63,818 nt of DNA from a virus. The translations under genes were made by a program, and so were the position numbers. The stretch covers positions 1 through 63,818 of IMG/VR virus record IMGVR_UViG_3300050821_007542; one strand, given 5' to 3'. Numbering within the stretch: position 1 is the stretch's first letter; each line of letters begins with the position of its first letter. Positions 7,893 to 16,192 of the stretch are shown here, piece by piece. Below the pieces are notes generated by a model. That model saw only the letters and a list, made by a program, of their open reading frames with translations, was not told the DNA's origin and did no database searches.

Positions 7893-9023
7893 GTGATCCT
7901 CACCCTGAACCCATTTGCACGTCCACCTGAACCTGTCGATCCGGTCGGTCCAGAGACCTACTTCCAGAACGCCTCGTCAGACCTCTACAACCAAGGGATG
8001 TCGGAGCAGGCGCTGCCGATCGCCGAGAAGGCGCTCCAGATCGCCCGTACCATCCCGACCCTCTTGAACCTGTCGATCATCCTTGAGTCTCTCGGTCGGT
8101 TCGATGAGGCGCTCCCGTGCGCTGCCGAAGCCTTCTCGCTGAGTCCCGGTGACCGTCGCGCTGCCGGACACTACGGTCGCGCGCTGCTGCGTCAAGGTGA
8201 TCTGACGTATGGATGGCCGCTCTATCTACAGGACTGCAACCTGCGGTCCCAGCTACGAGACTTCATCCCGGAGTGGACCGGACAGGACCTGCGTGACAAG
8301 CGAGTGCTGGTCGTCGAAGGCGAAGGTTATGGTGACAATATCTACTTCATGCGCTGGCTTGACACGCTCCGGCGTGAAGGTGCTCAGGTTGACTATATCT
8401 GCCAGCCATCGCTGGCACCTCTGGTCCGTCACATGGAATTCGGTGCCATTGAGAACTGGGGCGGCAACTGTGACTTCAAGTTTACCGACTACGACTTCTA
8501 CACGTCGGTCCTGACGCTGCCGCACAAGTTGGGCGTGACGTATGAGAACTATCAGTGGACCGGACCTTACGTCGACGAAGTCATGCCATTACACTACGGG
8601 CAGCGTGTCGGCATCTGCGCCCTCGCTGGCGAAGGCATGTCCCCGACCAAATGTAGGTCGATGCACGCCTCGCAGCTCCAGCACGTCCTGAACGCGATGG
8701 ACCGACGACACAAGTGGGTCAATCTGAACTATAAGCACTCGCTGCCGCCGGAGTGCGATAATCCCGTCATCGAGGACTGGCTGGACACCGCCAAGATCAT
8801 CGCTACGTGCGACCTCGTCGTCTCGGTGGACACAGGCGTCGCTCACCTCTCGGCTGCAATGGGCGTCCCTACCTGGGTCGTCCTTCCCGGCAACTACGCA
8901 TGGCAGTACCCATCTAATCGTGACGTGCACCCGTTCTACCCGACGATGCGAATGTTCCGCAACTACGGCAAGGGGCTAGATAACGCAGTGGAGGCGGTCA
9001 GTGACAATCTATCGAGGCTCTAA
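7893..9023 (+). CDS. TPR-glycosyltransferase family 9-like protein
   Basis: The GTG start at 7893 follows AGGGAT. Residues 15-110 are tetratricopeptide repeats (EQALPIAEKALQIARTI, GRFDEALPCAAEAFSLSPGD). The rest has a GT-B fold: RVLVVEGEGYGDNIYFMRWL resembles the glycine-rich start of heptosyltransferases, and VVSVDTGVAHLSAAMGVPTW near residue 310 matches the conserved C-terminal GT9 motif. It should transfer a sugar from a nucleotide donor to a glycan or protein acceptor. It is the first of seven tightly overlapping genes. The acceptor is unknown. Confidence 0.8.
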   Translation: MILTLNPFARPPEPVDPVGPETYFQNASSDLYNQGMSEQALPIAEKALQIARTIPTLLNLSIILESLGRFDEALPCAAEAFSLSPGDRRAAGHYGRALLRQGDLTYGWPLYLQDCNLRSQLRDFIPEWTGQDLRDKRVLVVEGEGYGDNIYFMRWLDTLRREGAQVDYICQPSLAPLVRHMEFGAIENWGGNCDFKFTDYDFYTSVLTLPHKLGVTYENYQWTGPYVDEVMPLHYGQRVGICALAGEGMSPTKCRSMHASQLQHVLNAMDRRHKWVNLNYKHSLPPECDNPVIEDWLDTAKIIATCDLVVSVDTGVAHLSAAMGVPTWVVLPGNYAWQYPSNRDVHPFYPTMRMFRNYGKGLDNAVEAVSDNLSRL

Positions 9024-9528
9024 TCAGCGCGTCCCCGAGTACCACTCGTGGGTCAGCCTGTGCGTCGGCATGGGCATCCGGTCCTACGTCGAACTCGGTG
9101 TCGGCTCCAGTTGGGAGCACTCCCAAGTTGGTATCAACGTCATCACCGTCGACATCCTCCCGAACGGATTCCCGTCTATCCCACATGTCCAAGGGGACTC
9201 GCATGATCTTGGGACACTACACCAAGTACTGACCATCCTTGGCGGCCCACCTGACTGCGTATTCATAGATGCTGACCATTCCTACGATGCCTGCCGACAA
9301 GACTTCGATATGTGGTATCCAGCAGCCACTAAGTTGATCGGCTTCCACGACATCACGTTGCAGGAAGGCAGTGACAGGTTCTGGAACGAGGTCAAGCGTC
9401 AGTACCCTTCCGTGGAGATTATCGGTCGCGACCAAGCGTCGGGCGAAGCGTGGCAGAGAGGTTCGGGGACCAACGGAGACCTACACGCAGGTGGGATTGG
9501 CGTCATCTTCAAGGGGATGGATCTGTGA
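9001..9528 (+). CDS. SAM-dependent methyltransferase (Methyltransf_24-like)
   Basis: This 175-residue protein starts with GTG at 9001, overlapping the glycosyltransferase by 23 bases. SYVELGVGSS (about residues 28-37) is motif I for SAM binding, and CVFIDADHSYDACRQDF (about 87-103) is the acidic post-strand motif of the family. Small enzymes of this type often O-methylate sugars in glycan clusters. The next gene starts within its stop codon (GTGA), indicating coupled translation. Confidence 0.75.
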   Translation: MTIYRGSNQRVPEYHSWVSLCVGMGIRSYVELGVGSSWEHSQVGINVITVDILPNGFPSIPHVQGDSHDLGTLHQVLTILGGPPDCVFIDADHSYDACRQDFDMWYPAATKLIGFHDITLQEGSDRFWNEVKRQYPSVEIIGRDQASGEAWQRGSGTNGDLHAGGIGVIFKGMDL

Positions 9529-10418
9529 ACAAAGTCGGCGTCGTCATCGCCTCGACAGGCGGCAACAAGCTCCTCCGCTGCGTCCGCTCTCTACGCCGGA
9601 TGGAGCCTGACCTCGATATCTTCGTCCAAGTTGACCAATCAACCGTCACCTACCGTATGTTAGGGACTCCGTTCGACGAATTACAAAAGACTCCGGCAGT
9701 CTATACTTACTTCGTCAAGGATAACGAGGGCTACGTCAACGGTGGACTGAACAAAGCGATTGAGTTGATGCAACGGACAAGCCATGACTACGCCTGCCTC
9801 TTCCAAGACGACCTCATCTTCTCACCGCTCCCGGAGCACCGTCACTCCATCTCGCAGTGGTTCGACCACCCGCTCCTGACCCAGTCCTCCGGCCTGCGCT
9901 TCAGCCACTTCGAGGCGCTGACGCCTACGGTAGACCTGCGACGCTCTCCCTTGGAATGGGACAGAGAGGACATGGAAGGTGAGGACCTCTGGCGCTTCCT
10001 TGCGGAGCAGTATGTGACGGTAGCGTTCGACGGCCAAGATATCAACCCTCCCGGTCGCTCCTTCTGGTTCCGCTACGAAGGTCCGCGGCGCATCGAGAAG
10101 TGGAACCGTCTCGGCCCGACCGGACAGATCATCCCGATCGCGACCTGGGAGCAGGTCGGTCGCTTCAACGAACACGACGGGATCTTCTACGACAGCGAGT
10201 ACCCGACGGAGTGCTTTCTACGTCATCTCCCGCCCGTGTACGCCGTCACGAACTTCCCGTTCATCCACCTGCATAACCAATCAGTGAATCCGTGGGCTGA
10301 CCCAGCGCGCGGCGTCTGGAGCGACACCGAGGGCGCGTTCAAGAAGCGCTACGGCGGGACGCGGGAGGAGATCTGGTGGGGCGCGTGGCCGGAGAGATGG
10401 GAGGGAGTCGAGCCGTGA
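9525..10418 (+). CDS. Glycosyltransferase-like protein, GT-A type
   Basis: The GTG at 9525 overlaps the previous stop and gives 297 residues. The N-terminus VGVVIASTGGNKLLRCVRSL is the first strand and nucleotide-binding loop of GT2-type folds, and YACLFQDDLIF (about residues 88-98) supplies the DD-type metal-binding pair. The C-terminal half is aromatic-rich and not recognised. It is the third gene of the cassette. A sugar transferase role is likely; donor and acceptor are unknown. Confidence 0.6.
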   Translation: MNKVGVVIASTGGNKLLRCVRSLRRMEPDLDIFVQVDQSTVTYRMLGTPFDELQKTPAVYTYFVKDNEGYVNGGLNKAIELMQRTSHDYACLFQDDLIFSPLPEHRHSISQWFDHPLLTQSSGLRFSHFEALTPTVDLRRSPLEWDREDMEGEDLWRFLAEQYVTVAFDGQDINPPGRSFWFRYEGPRRIEKWNRLGPTGQIIPIATWEQVGRFNEHDGIFYDSEYPTECFLRHLPPVYAVTNFPFIHLHNQSVNPWADPARGVWSDTEGAFKKRYGGTREEIWWGAWPERWEGVEP

Positions 10419-11251
10419 AGGTCCTCTACATCTCAGGTGGGAAGGGCGCGGACTACCAATGTGACGTCGTATTCCATGGGCTGCGCTCGCTACTGGGGCC
10501 AGACTGTGTCGACGTGGCCAAGCTCTACTTCATGTACGACACCTCACCCGACTACATGTTCCACTCGCTCTATAAGCTCCTTCCCGACATCGAGGTGGAC
10601 CGTGAAGACATTGAAGGAAAGATTAGATCGAAGTATTTTGACGGTGTGGTATACGGCTCTGTTCATCGAAGTCGTGATCTTATGTCTCTTGTTGTCGATA
10701 ATTATCCACCCAACAAGATAGTGTTCATCGACGGCGAGGACGGTCCAGAACTCGCCCCCGCAGTCGGTCACGGCTGGTACTTCAAGCGCGAACTCTACGC
10801 GCCGCACCCTGACGTCCTCCCGATCCAGTTCGGCATCCCGAAGGAGAAGATCCGTCTCGGCCCGTATGCCAAGCAGCGCGTTATGTCCCCGCTCATTCCC
10901 GGTGACTATTCGACCTACACTTATTACGACAGTGAGACGCGCTACTATGACCAATACAGCGAGTCCTACTTTGGACGGACGCGAAAGAAGGGTGGATGGG
11001 ACTGCATGAGGCACTACGAGATTATGGCGGCAGGTGCGCTACCTTACTTTGAAGGGCTAGAGGACTGTCCTGACATGACGATGTTTTGGCTGCCGAAGCC
11101 TGCGCTGAAGGCAGCGCGTCGGCTACACGACAAAGGTCTTGACCCCGGCAGTTCAGAATGGAGCGACATCTTCAGGCGTGTGCAGGACGTGCTTCGTCGT
11201 GACCTAACCACCGAAGCCATCGCCACCCGCATCCTGGACCGTCTCCAATGA
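10415..11251 (+). CDS. Glycosyltransferase-like protein, GT-B type (putative)
   Basis: The GTG at 10415 overlaps the previous stop (GTGA), giving 278 residues. MKVLYISGGKGADYQ opens like a GT-B N-terminal domain, and the C-terminal part has CMRHYEIMAAGALPYFEG, resembling the E-x-x-A-x-G-x-x-P segment that binds the nucleotide sugar in many GT-B enzymes. The DNA from about 10612 to 10727 is much more AT-rich and uses rarer codons than the rest of the gene, though no endonuclease gene is adjacent. The enzyme class is inferred; no exact family is recognised. Confidence 0.5.
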   Translation: MKVLYISGGKGADYQCDVVFHGLRSLLGPDCVDVAKLYFMYDTSPDYMFHSLYKLLPDIEVDREDIEGKIRSKYFDGVVYGSVHRSRDLMSLVVDNYPPNKIVFIDGEDGPELAPAVGHGWYFKRELYAPHPDVLPIQFGIPKEKIRLGPYAKQRVMSPLIPGDYSTYTYYDSETRYYDQYSESYFGRTRKKGGWDCMRHYEIMAAGALPYFEGLEDCPDMTMFWLPKPALKAARRLHDKGLDPGSSEWSDIFRRVQDVLRRDLTTEAIATRILDRLQ

Positions 11252-11823
11252 CCGTTCCCGGCCTGCCTCCATGGGACGCCCATCATTCCCTCTGGGGAAT
11301 GGATGAGAAATACCGTCAGGGCTACGTCTCGTCGAAGCATATGCTCGCTCAGTCCTACCACCCGCGCCGCATCTGCGAGATCGGGGTCTACTCCGGCATC
11401 GCCGCGAAGTGCTTCCTCGCCGCGTCACCGTCCGCGACCTATCTCGGCATCGACAATCTGGAGGCGCAGTCCAATCAAGGACTCTCTCTAGTCGAACCTG
11501 CCATCCAGCAGCTCCGCGACCTCGGCTATGCTGCCTCTCTACTCGTGGTCGACTCCCAGCAGCTAACCGACCTCCCTGACCCGCCCTACGACTTCATCCA
11601 CGTCGACGGGAATCACGCTCCAGCCGCAGCCCAACACGACGTCGAGATGGCATGGCGCGCCCTGACCCCCGACGGCGTCCTCCTCGTCGACGACTGTCAC
11701 AACATGCAGGTTGTCGTCGGCGTCGCCGCAGCGCTTGACCCGATCACGGACCTGCTAGACTGGATCTACATCCCCGAAGGTGTGGGGACGATGGTTATCA
11801 AGAGAGCGCCGAGGGTGCGATGA
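11248..11823 (+). CDS. SAM-dependent methyltransferase (Methyltransf_24-like)
   Basis: This 191-residue protein overlaps the preceding gene by ATGA. ICEIGVYSGIAAKCFLAASP (about residues 42-61) is SAM motif I, YLGIDNLEA is motif II, and YDFIHVDGNHAPAAAQHDVE (about 114-133) is the family's acidic motif, followed by GVLLVDDCH. It is the second methyltransferase in the cassette and resembles the one at 9001 in layout, so the two may act at different sugar positions. Confidence 0.8.
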   Translation: MTVPGLPPWDAHHSLWGMDEKYRQGYVSSKHMLAQSYHPRRICEIGVYSGIAAKCFLAASPSATYLGIDNLEAQSNQGLSLVEPAIQQLRDLGYAASLLVVDSQQLTDLPDPPYDFIHVDGNHAPAAAQHDVEMAWRALTPDGVLLVDDCHNMQVVVGVAAALDPITDLLDWIYIPEGVGTMVIKRAPRVR

Positions 11824-12158
11824 CGACGGTCAAGAAGCTGTGGGGAGTAGAGCAGTGGGTGGTCAACGAGCCTGAATACTGCTTCAAGGTCCTTACTCTC
11901 CAACCCGGATTCGCCTGCTCCCTCCACTATCACAAGGTCAAGAAGGAGACCTTCATCGTCCAGTCCGGCTGCTGTGACCTGCAAATCAGCGACGGCAAGA
12001 CCCGCATGGTGCTGGGCGATCAGGCGACGATCGGGCCGGGGATATACCATCGCTTCAGCCTTGGGTCGTGGGAGACCGAGCCATGTGTGATCTACGAAGT
12101 CAGCACATTCCACTCGGACGACGACGTAGTGCGTCTGGAAGAAAGTAAGCGGCTATGA
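11820..12158 (+). CDS. Cupin-fold sugar-modifying enzyme (isomerase-like)
   Basis: This 112-residue single-domain cupin overlaps both neighbours by four bases. The metal ligands are visible: SLHYHKVKKETF (H, H and E of cupin motif 1) and GPGIYHRFSLG (H of motif 2). The sequence resembles the cupin of type II mannose-6-phosphate isomerases and the polysaccharide-cluster cupin WbuC. It probably isomerises or epimerises a sugar or sugar nucleotide for the neighbouring transferases. Confidence 0.7.
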   Translation: MTTVKKLWGVEQWVVNEPEYCFKVLTLQPGFACSLHYHKVKKETFIVQSGCCDLQISDGKTRMVLGDQATIGPGIYHRFSLGSWETEPCVIYEVSTFHSDDDVVRLEESKRL

Positions 12159-13141
12159 AGTTCCTCCTGCCAACTGGAATCGGCGACTCGGTCTGGGCGC
12201 TACACAAGGTCCAGTCCGTCCGCGACAAACTGGACCCGTATGGTCCCATCGACATCTCCCTGGTCGGCTCCCGCGACAAGGTCGACTCGCGCGCCCTCGA
12301 CTTCGTCCGGCGCTTCCGCTTCGTCAACTCCGTCGACATGCAACCGTTCTCCATTCAGGCGTACGGCCCGCGCGTCCATCCCGACGGCACCTACAACTAC
12401 ATCTTAGATGGCGACTACACCTTCAACGACGAGCATTACATTGTCCTCATCCCGAACCGGGCGCTGGAGCAGGGCCTCCGCCTCGAGGACTGGCTGCCGC
12501 ACTACCAGATTCGGTGGGATATATTCAAGGACTTCCAGATCGAAGTGGTCGAGAGAATCCACGCTGCCGACGTCCACGTCCAGATCGGCGACTACTGTGT
12601 CTTCTACCCCGGCCCACTCGCTGGTAACACGGTCGAGGGACATAATCGCGGCCCGATCTGGACGCCCCAAGAGTGGGTCGAGCTGGGCCGACGCATCCAC
12701 GACGAGTTCGGCCTGCATATCCTCGTGGTCGGCGCGTCCTACGACCACCCATACTGGGAGCAGGTCCTGTCGCCGCTTGTGAAGGGGAAGGATTACTGGA
12801 CAAGCGTTATCGGGATGACTAATCTCGGGGAGTTGTGGGCGCTGACCGATCTATCCAAGTTCGTCGTCTCGTATCAGGCCGGCGTCGGCATCATTAGCAC
12901 GTACCGAGAGACTCCGACCGCGATCTTCTGGCGCCCACACGGCAACTCAATCAGCTCCAGCCACTACCTGACCTTCGACGAGCGCATGGCCTCCGCGTGG
13001 GTCCCACCGAAAGTACTGGACTCCGGTACCCATCTTCCACTAATCTACGGACGCTCCAGTGTTGACAGCATCATGTCGGAGGTCCGCCAACGTCGGTGGC
13101 ATGAATCGCCCGCTCATTCTGCTGCTTCTACTGCTCGGTAG
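12155..13141 (+). CDS. Glycosyltransferase family 9-like protein
   Basis: This 328-residue protein overlaps the cupin gene by ATGA. KFLLPTGIGDSVWALHKVQS is the glycine-rich start of heptosyltransferase-type GT-B enzymes, and FYPGPLAGNTVEGHNRGPIW followed by WVELGRRI and HILVVGA marks the C-terminal nucleotide-sugar domain. The classical D-x-G motif near the end is replaced by VVSYQAGVGIIS. It is the last gene of the cassette, and the first fibre gene begins inside its 3' end (13101), linking the cassette to fibre expression. Confidence 0.65.
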   Translation: MKFLLPTGIGDSVWALHKVQSVRDKLDPYGPIDISLVGSRDKVDSRALDFVRRFRFVNSVDMQPFSIQAYGPRVHPDGTYNYILDGDYTFNDEHYIVLIPNRALEQGLRLEDWLPHYQIRWDIFKDFQIEVVERIHAADVHVQIGDYCVFYPGPLAGNTVEGHNRGPIWTPQEWVELGRRIHDEFGLHILVVGASYDHPYWEQVLSPLVKGKDYWTSVIGMTNLGELWALTDLSKFVVSYQAGVGIISTYRETPTAIFWRPHGNSISSSHYLTFDERMASAWVPPKVLDSGTHLPLIYGRSSVDSIMSEVRQRRWHESPAHSAASTAR

Positions 13142-14837
13142 CGCTGGCGTCGCGTCCGCGAATGATTCCGCGCGTGGCTGGTGCGAAGAAGGCAATCGAC
13201 CTGTCGTCACCTCAGGATTGAACTCGACGACTCGCGTCCAAGCATCGCATCCATCCTGCACCCTCACAATTTACGTCCATGGCGGCGGCCTCGCGACCAT
13301 CTACAGCGACAACAACCTGACCCCGCTCGCGAATCCCTTCACGTCGCAGACCGACGGGCAATGGCAGTTTTACGCCGCGAACGGGCGCTACGATGTCACG
13401 ATGTCCAGCGCTGGATTCAGCCAGACCATCACCTACTCGGATATCCTGCTCTGCGACCCCTTCGCCGTCGGCTCGACCTGCAACAACGGCGGCTCCGTCC
13501 AAGCACATAATCTCCTGTCGACGACGCACCTCGACACCATCCCCGCCTCCCCGCCCGTCCGCGGCGACGTCATCACCGCCCAGAACCAGACCTCCCCGTC
13601 CGGCGTCAACCCTTCCTGGGCGCGTCTCCCGCTCGGGTCGAACAACTTCGTCCTGACCTCGAACGGCGTCGACGCGATCTGGGCACCTGTCGCGTCCGGC
13701 TCCGGCTGCACTCTCCCCGGCAACGACACCGGCATCCTGACCGAGCATCCCATCGGTACCTGCTACAACTCGATCGACGCGACCTGGAACGACGCGACTC
13801 CGTCCAGCAGCGTCAATGGGCGCATCCTGCTGATCGGCGACGGCACCAACTCCGCTACCGCACCCTCGGCGGGGAACGCGGTCAAGGAAGTCTTCCTGTT
13901 CGGCGACCATAACGCATCTACCGGAGTCGGCGTCACGTCCGAGAACTTCGCCTTCGGCAGCACCAACGCCTTCACCGGATGCTTGAGCTGCACCGCGCTC
14001 GGTGACAACAATACCCTCGGCGCGGCTGGCGGTGTCTACACGCAGGTCGCTCTCGGCTACCAGAATACGATTGGCCTCAACACCGGCTACGTCTTCGGCG
14101 ACCAGAACGTGATGAGCGGTCAGGAAGTGTTCAACATCGGCGAGAGCAACTCTCTCAATACGTCCGCCGCCTCGGTCCACTTCGCGAACTCGATCATCGC
14201 CGAGTTCGACGCGACGATCACCCTCGGCGGCATCAACGCCGATGTTCTCGACACCCAGATGCTCGGCAGCTTCGACACCATCACCGTCGGTAATCCGTCC
14301 GGCGGCCATGTCAACCAAGCTAACTGTCTCCATGGCGTCGGCAACGGGAACAGCTTCACCATCACCGGCGGTCTCGCATCTAGCACCAACATCCAGTCGG
14401 TGAGTTGGGTCGGTAAGAACAACGCTTTCACCGCCACAGGGAACTCTATCCAGTCGGTCACCGTAGCAGGTATCGGGAACACGATCACAGGTCCCATCAC
14501 CAACGGCGCGATCCATGGTGACGTGAGCACTCTATCTAACTGCAGCAACTGTTATATCGTCGGCGAGAACGTCTCGAACTCGACCAACAGCAGCCTCGCG
14601 ATCGGCATGTCCGCGCTCCCTGGGCTGGTCATCACGACTGCGTCCAGCCACGACAATGTGCAGCGGTCGCCGCTTCCGTTCGCATCCCTTCCAGCCTGTG
14701 CTGCCGGCACGGAAGGCTCCTTCGCCGCAATCACCGATTCGACGACCAACGTCTGGGGTGCCACTATCACAGGCAGCAGCACCAATCATGTTCTTGGGTA
14801 TTGCGACGGGACCAACTGGACCGTCGCGGCTAAATAA
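13101..14837 (+). CDS. Tail fibre/spike protein with Sec signal peptide
   Basis: The start at 13101 gives 578 residues opening with MNRPLILLLLLLGSAGVASA, a textbook signal peptide with an A-x-A cleavage site. Residues 20-110 look like a fibre-base domain (TIYVHGGGLATIYSDNNLTP, WQFYAANGRYDVTMSSAGF). Residues about 260-480 contain repeats such as ALGYQNTIG and VFGDQNVMSG, resembling the beta-roll of trimeric adhesins. The end, NHVLGYCDGTNWTV, is a common phage fibre terminus. It overlaps the last glycosyltransferase by 41 bases. A signal peptide on a virion fibre is unusual. Confidence 0.75.
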   Translation: MNRPLILLLLLLGSAGVASANDSARGWCEEGNRPVVTSGLNSTTRVQASHPSCTLTIYVHGGGLATIYSDNNLTPLANPFTSQTDGQWQFYAANGRYDVTMSSAGFSQTITYSDILLCDPFAVGSTCNNGGSVQAHNLLSTTHLDTIPASPPVRGDVITAQNQTSPSGVNPSWARLPLGSNNFVLTSNGVDAIWAPVASGSGCTLPGNDTGILTEHPIGTCYNSIDATWNDATPSSSVNGRILLIGDGTNSATAPSAGNAVKEVFLFGDHNASTGVGVTSENFAFGSTNAFTGCLSCTALGDNNTLGAAGGVYTQVALGYQNTIGLNTGYVFGDQNVMSGQEVFNIGESNSLNTSAASVHFANSIIAEFDATITLGGINADVLDTQMLGSFDTITVGNPSGGHVNQANCLHGVGNGNSFTITGGLASSTNIQSVSWVGKNNAFTATGNSIQSVTVAGIGNTITGPITNGAIHGDVSTLSNCSNCYIVGENVSNSTNSSLAIGMSALPGLVITTASSHDNVQRSPLPFASLPACAAGTEGSFAAITDSTTNVWGATITGSSTNHVLGYCDGTNWTVAAK

Positions 14838-14848
14838 ATGGAGGAAGT

Positions 14849-15133
14849 ATGAAGCGCACTCTTATCATCCTCGCAACTCTGGTCGTCCTGCTCCTAGCGT
14901 ATCCGCTCCTATCGCAGCAGCTCGGCACGCACGCTCTACTTCGCCTGATGCCGCACACCTTCGCCGACCTCGCGATGGCGGACATGACCGGACGCGATGC
15001 CATGGCTATCACCGACGGTTACATCACCTATTGCACCGATTGCGCCGTCCCCGCTCACCCCGGCGACAAGTGCGCTGTGGGTGGAAGCGGTGCAGAGGCG
15101 CACCGTATCCGTGGTGCGTGGGTGTGCTACTAG
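14849..15133 (+). CDS. Small exported protein
   Basis: This 94-residue protein starts after a GGAGG site, 11 bases past the fibre stop. The first 24 residues (RTLIILATLVVLLLAYPLL) form a signal peptide or membrane anchor. The remainder has four cysteines (YCTDCAVP, KCAVGG, WVCY) that could form disulfides outside the cytoplasm, and the end AHRIRGAWVCY resembles fibre termini. The family is not recognised. It may accompany the fibre at the cell surface or on the particle. Confidence 0.6.
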   Translation: MKRTLIILATLVVLLLAYPLLSQQLGTHALLRLMPHTFADLAMADMTGRDAMAITDGYITYCTDCAVPAHPGDKCAVGGSGAEAHRIRGAWVCY

Positions 15134-15162
15134 TGGTATAGTTCGACACAAGGAGACTCAAT

Positions 15163-15408
15163 ATGCGCGACAAATCCTATGCCAGCGAAGCGGCGAACGC
15201 ACGCATCCTCGGCGCGACTCGTCTACATTGCGACTCGTACAAGGACGATCTCTACAGCGAGACCGACTACTACGAGACCGGCGGCGGGCTGACCGAGCGC
15301 GTCATGGGACGCGGGCATGTCACCGACTCGCAGTCGGAGCGCTTCAACCGCTGCCTTCGCACCGGTCAGGCAGGCGAGCGTATCCGGTTCCGCGTCGAGG
15401 AGGACTGA
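15163..15408 (+). CDS. Small hypothetical protein
   Basis: This 81-residue charged protein starts after an AAGGAG site. It contains many Asp, Glu, Arg and Tyr (SETDYYETGGG) and ends in a basic-acidic helix. It has no signal peptide. It is the first of four closely packed small genes between fibre and tail genes. The family is not recognised. Confidence 0.6.
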   Translation: MRDKSYASEAANARILGATRLHCDSYKDDLYSETDYYETGGGLTERVMGRGHVTDSQSERFNRCLRTGQAGERIRFRVEED

Positions 15409-15410
15409 CG

Positions 15411-15626
15411 ATGGCAATGTTGAAGGTCTATCGCGGCCCGTCCATCGAGTCGCAATCGAAGGACTTAGAGCCGAAGTCCGACCCTGCTGTGATGGGCGGG
15501 ACCGGCTCGTTCGGCTCCAACATCACCGCGTCCAAGGTCGGTGCGCCGCACAAGACGGGTGTCAAGACTCTCGGCCAGAAGGCGCTCAAGCCGAAGTCCG
15601 TGTCGTCGATGTCGAAGGGATACTGA
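15411..15626 (+). CDS. Small lysine-rich protein
   Basis: The ATG at 15411 is two bases after the previous stop, giving 71 residues. The C-terminal half is rich in Lys, Gly and Ser with regular spacing (TGVKTLGQKALKPKSVSSM). Net charge is strongly positive. It resembles other small basic virion-region proteins in this genome and may bind DNA or the inner capsid. The family is not recognised. Confidence 0.55.
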   Translation: MAMLKVYRGPSIESQSKDLEPKSDPAVMGGTGSFGSNITASKVGAPHKTGVKTLGQKALKPKSVSSMSKGY

Positions 15627-15627
15627 G

Positions 15628-15810
15628 ATGGCCGACGATCCTAAGTGGATGGAGCACGCCGCTGAACGGATGAAGGAGAAAGGTACCGTCGGCTCGTTTG
15701 GGAAGGCGACTCCGAAGAAGATCGCCGCCGCGCGCAAGAAGGGTGGTAAGGCTGCGAAGAAGGCCAACTTTGCCGCCAATGCCAAGAAGGCATCGCATGG
15801 GAAGAGGTAG
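15628..15810 (+). CDS. Histone-tail-like basic protein
   Basis: The ATG at 15628 gives 60 residues: a short N-terminal helix (WMEHAAERMKEKG) and an alanine-lysine-glycine tail (KKIAAARKKGGKAAKKANF) of the kind seen in bacterial histone H1-like proteins. It may bind DNA, for example in the capsid. It lies between two other small basic proteins, with only 1-5 bases between genes. Confidence 0.6.
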   Translation: MADDPKWMEHAAERMKEKGTVGSFGKATPKKIAAARKKGGKAAKKANFAANAKKASHGKR

Positions 15811-15815
15811 CTAGG

Positions 15816-15992
15816 ATGCCTGCTGAAGAGGTGATGCACAAGTTCAAGGAGGGCGAGCTTCATAGCGGGTCGAAATCCGGTCCCAAGGTCAGCAACCGCA
15901 AACAAGCAATCGCCATCATGTTGAGCGAGAAACGTGCCGCGAAGGCTGGCAAGAGCGAGTACAAGAAGAGTGGTAAGCGGAGCGGGAAGTGA
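15816..15992 (+). CDS. DUF6496-like small protein
   Basis: The ATG at 15816 follows the previous stop closely and gives 58 residues. MHKFKEGELHSGSKSG and KVSNRKQAIAIMLSEKR match the pattern of DUF6496 proteins (K-x-G-x-L-x-S-G then R-K-Q-A-I-A-I-x-L-S-E), which are common in bacteria and phages of soil. The tail is Lys/Ser/Gly-rich. The function of the family is unknown. The next gene's GTG overlaps its stop. Confidence 0.7.
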   Translation: MPAEEVMHKFKEGELHSGSKSGPKVSNRKQAIAIMLSEKRAAKAGKSEYKKSGKRSGK

Positions 15993-16192
15993 GTGTTGAG
16001 CAACAGAAGATGATCTTCGGCTTCCTTGCGCTGGTCGTTCTAGCGACTCTGGCAGCGGTCATCGCGCTCGGCAAGGTCAGCCAAGATTCAAGCTACGGCC
16101 TCGACTACATCCTCGGCGGCCTGACGATGATGACCGGGGGATTCGCGAACTGGGCGTTCGGTAGCACGACTAAGGTCGGAGAGAATAAGTGA
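15989..16192 (+). CDS. Small two-helix membrane protein (holin-like)
   Basis: This GTG-started 67-residue protein overlaps the previous stop (GTGA). Residues 8-28 (MIFGFLALVVLATLAAVIAL) and about 39-58 (DYILGGLTMMTGGFANWAF) are hydrophobic helices joined by a short polar loop. This is the size and topology of class II holins, but it lies among tail genes rather than next to the endolysin, so it may be a membrane component of genome entry instead. Confidence 0.55.
   Translation: MSVEQQKMIFGFLALVVLATLAAVIALGKVSQDSSYGLDYILGGLTMMTGGFANWAFGSTTKVGENK

Noticed and set aside
7893-13141. Glycosyltransferases as a DNA-base glucosylation system
   Set aside because: No hydroxymethyl-pyrimidine synthesis genes are present and the cassette lies among virion genes. 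DNA as target remains unsupported.
13212-14516. Long minus-strand open frame (434 codons) opposite the first fibre gene
   Set aside because: It is rich in Arg, Asp, Val and Gly in the pattern expected from antisense reading of GC-rich code, has no domain, and lies against a fibre gene with clear signal peptide and domains.
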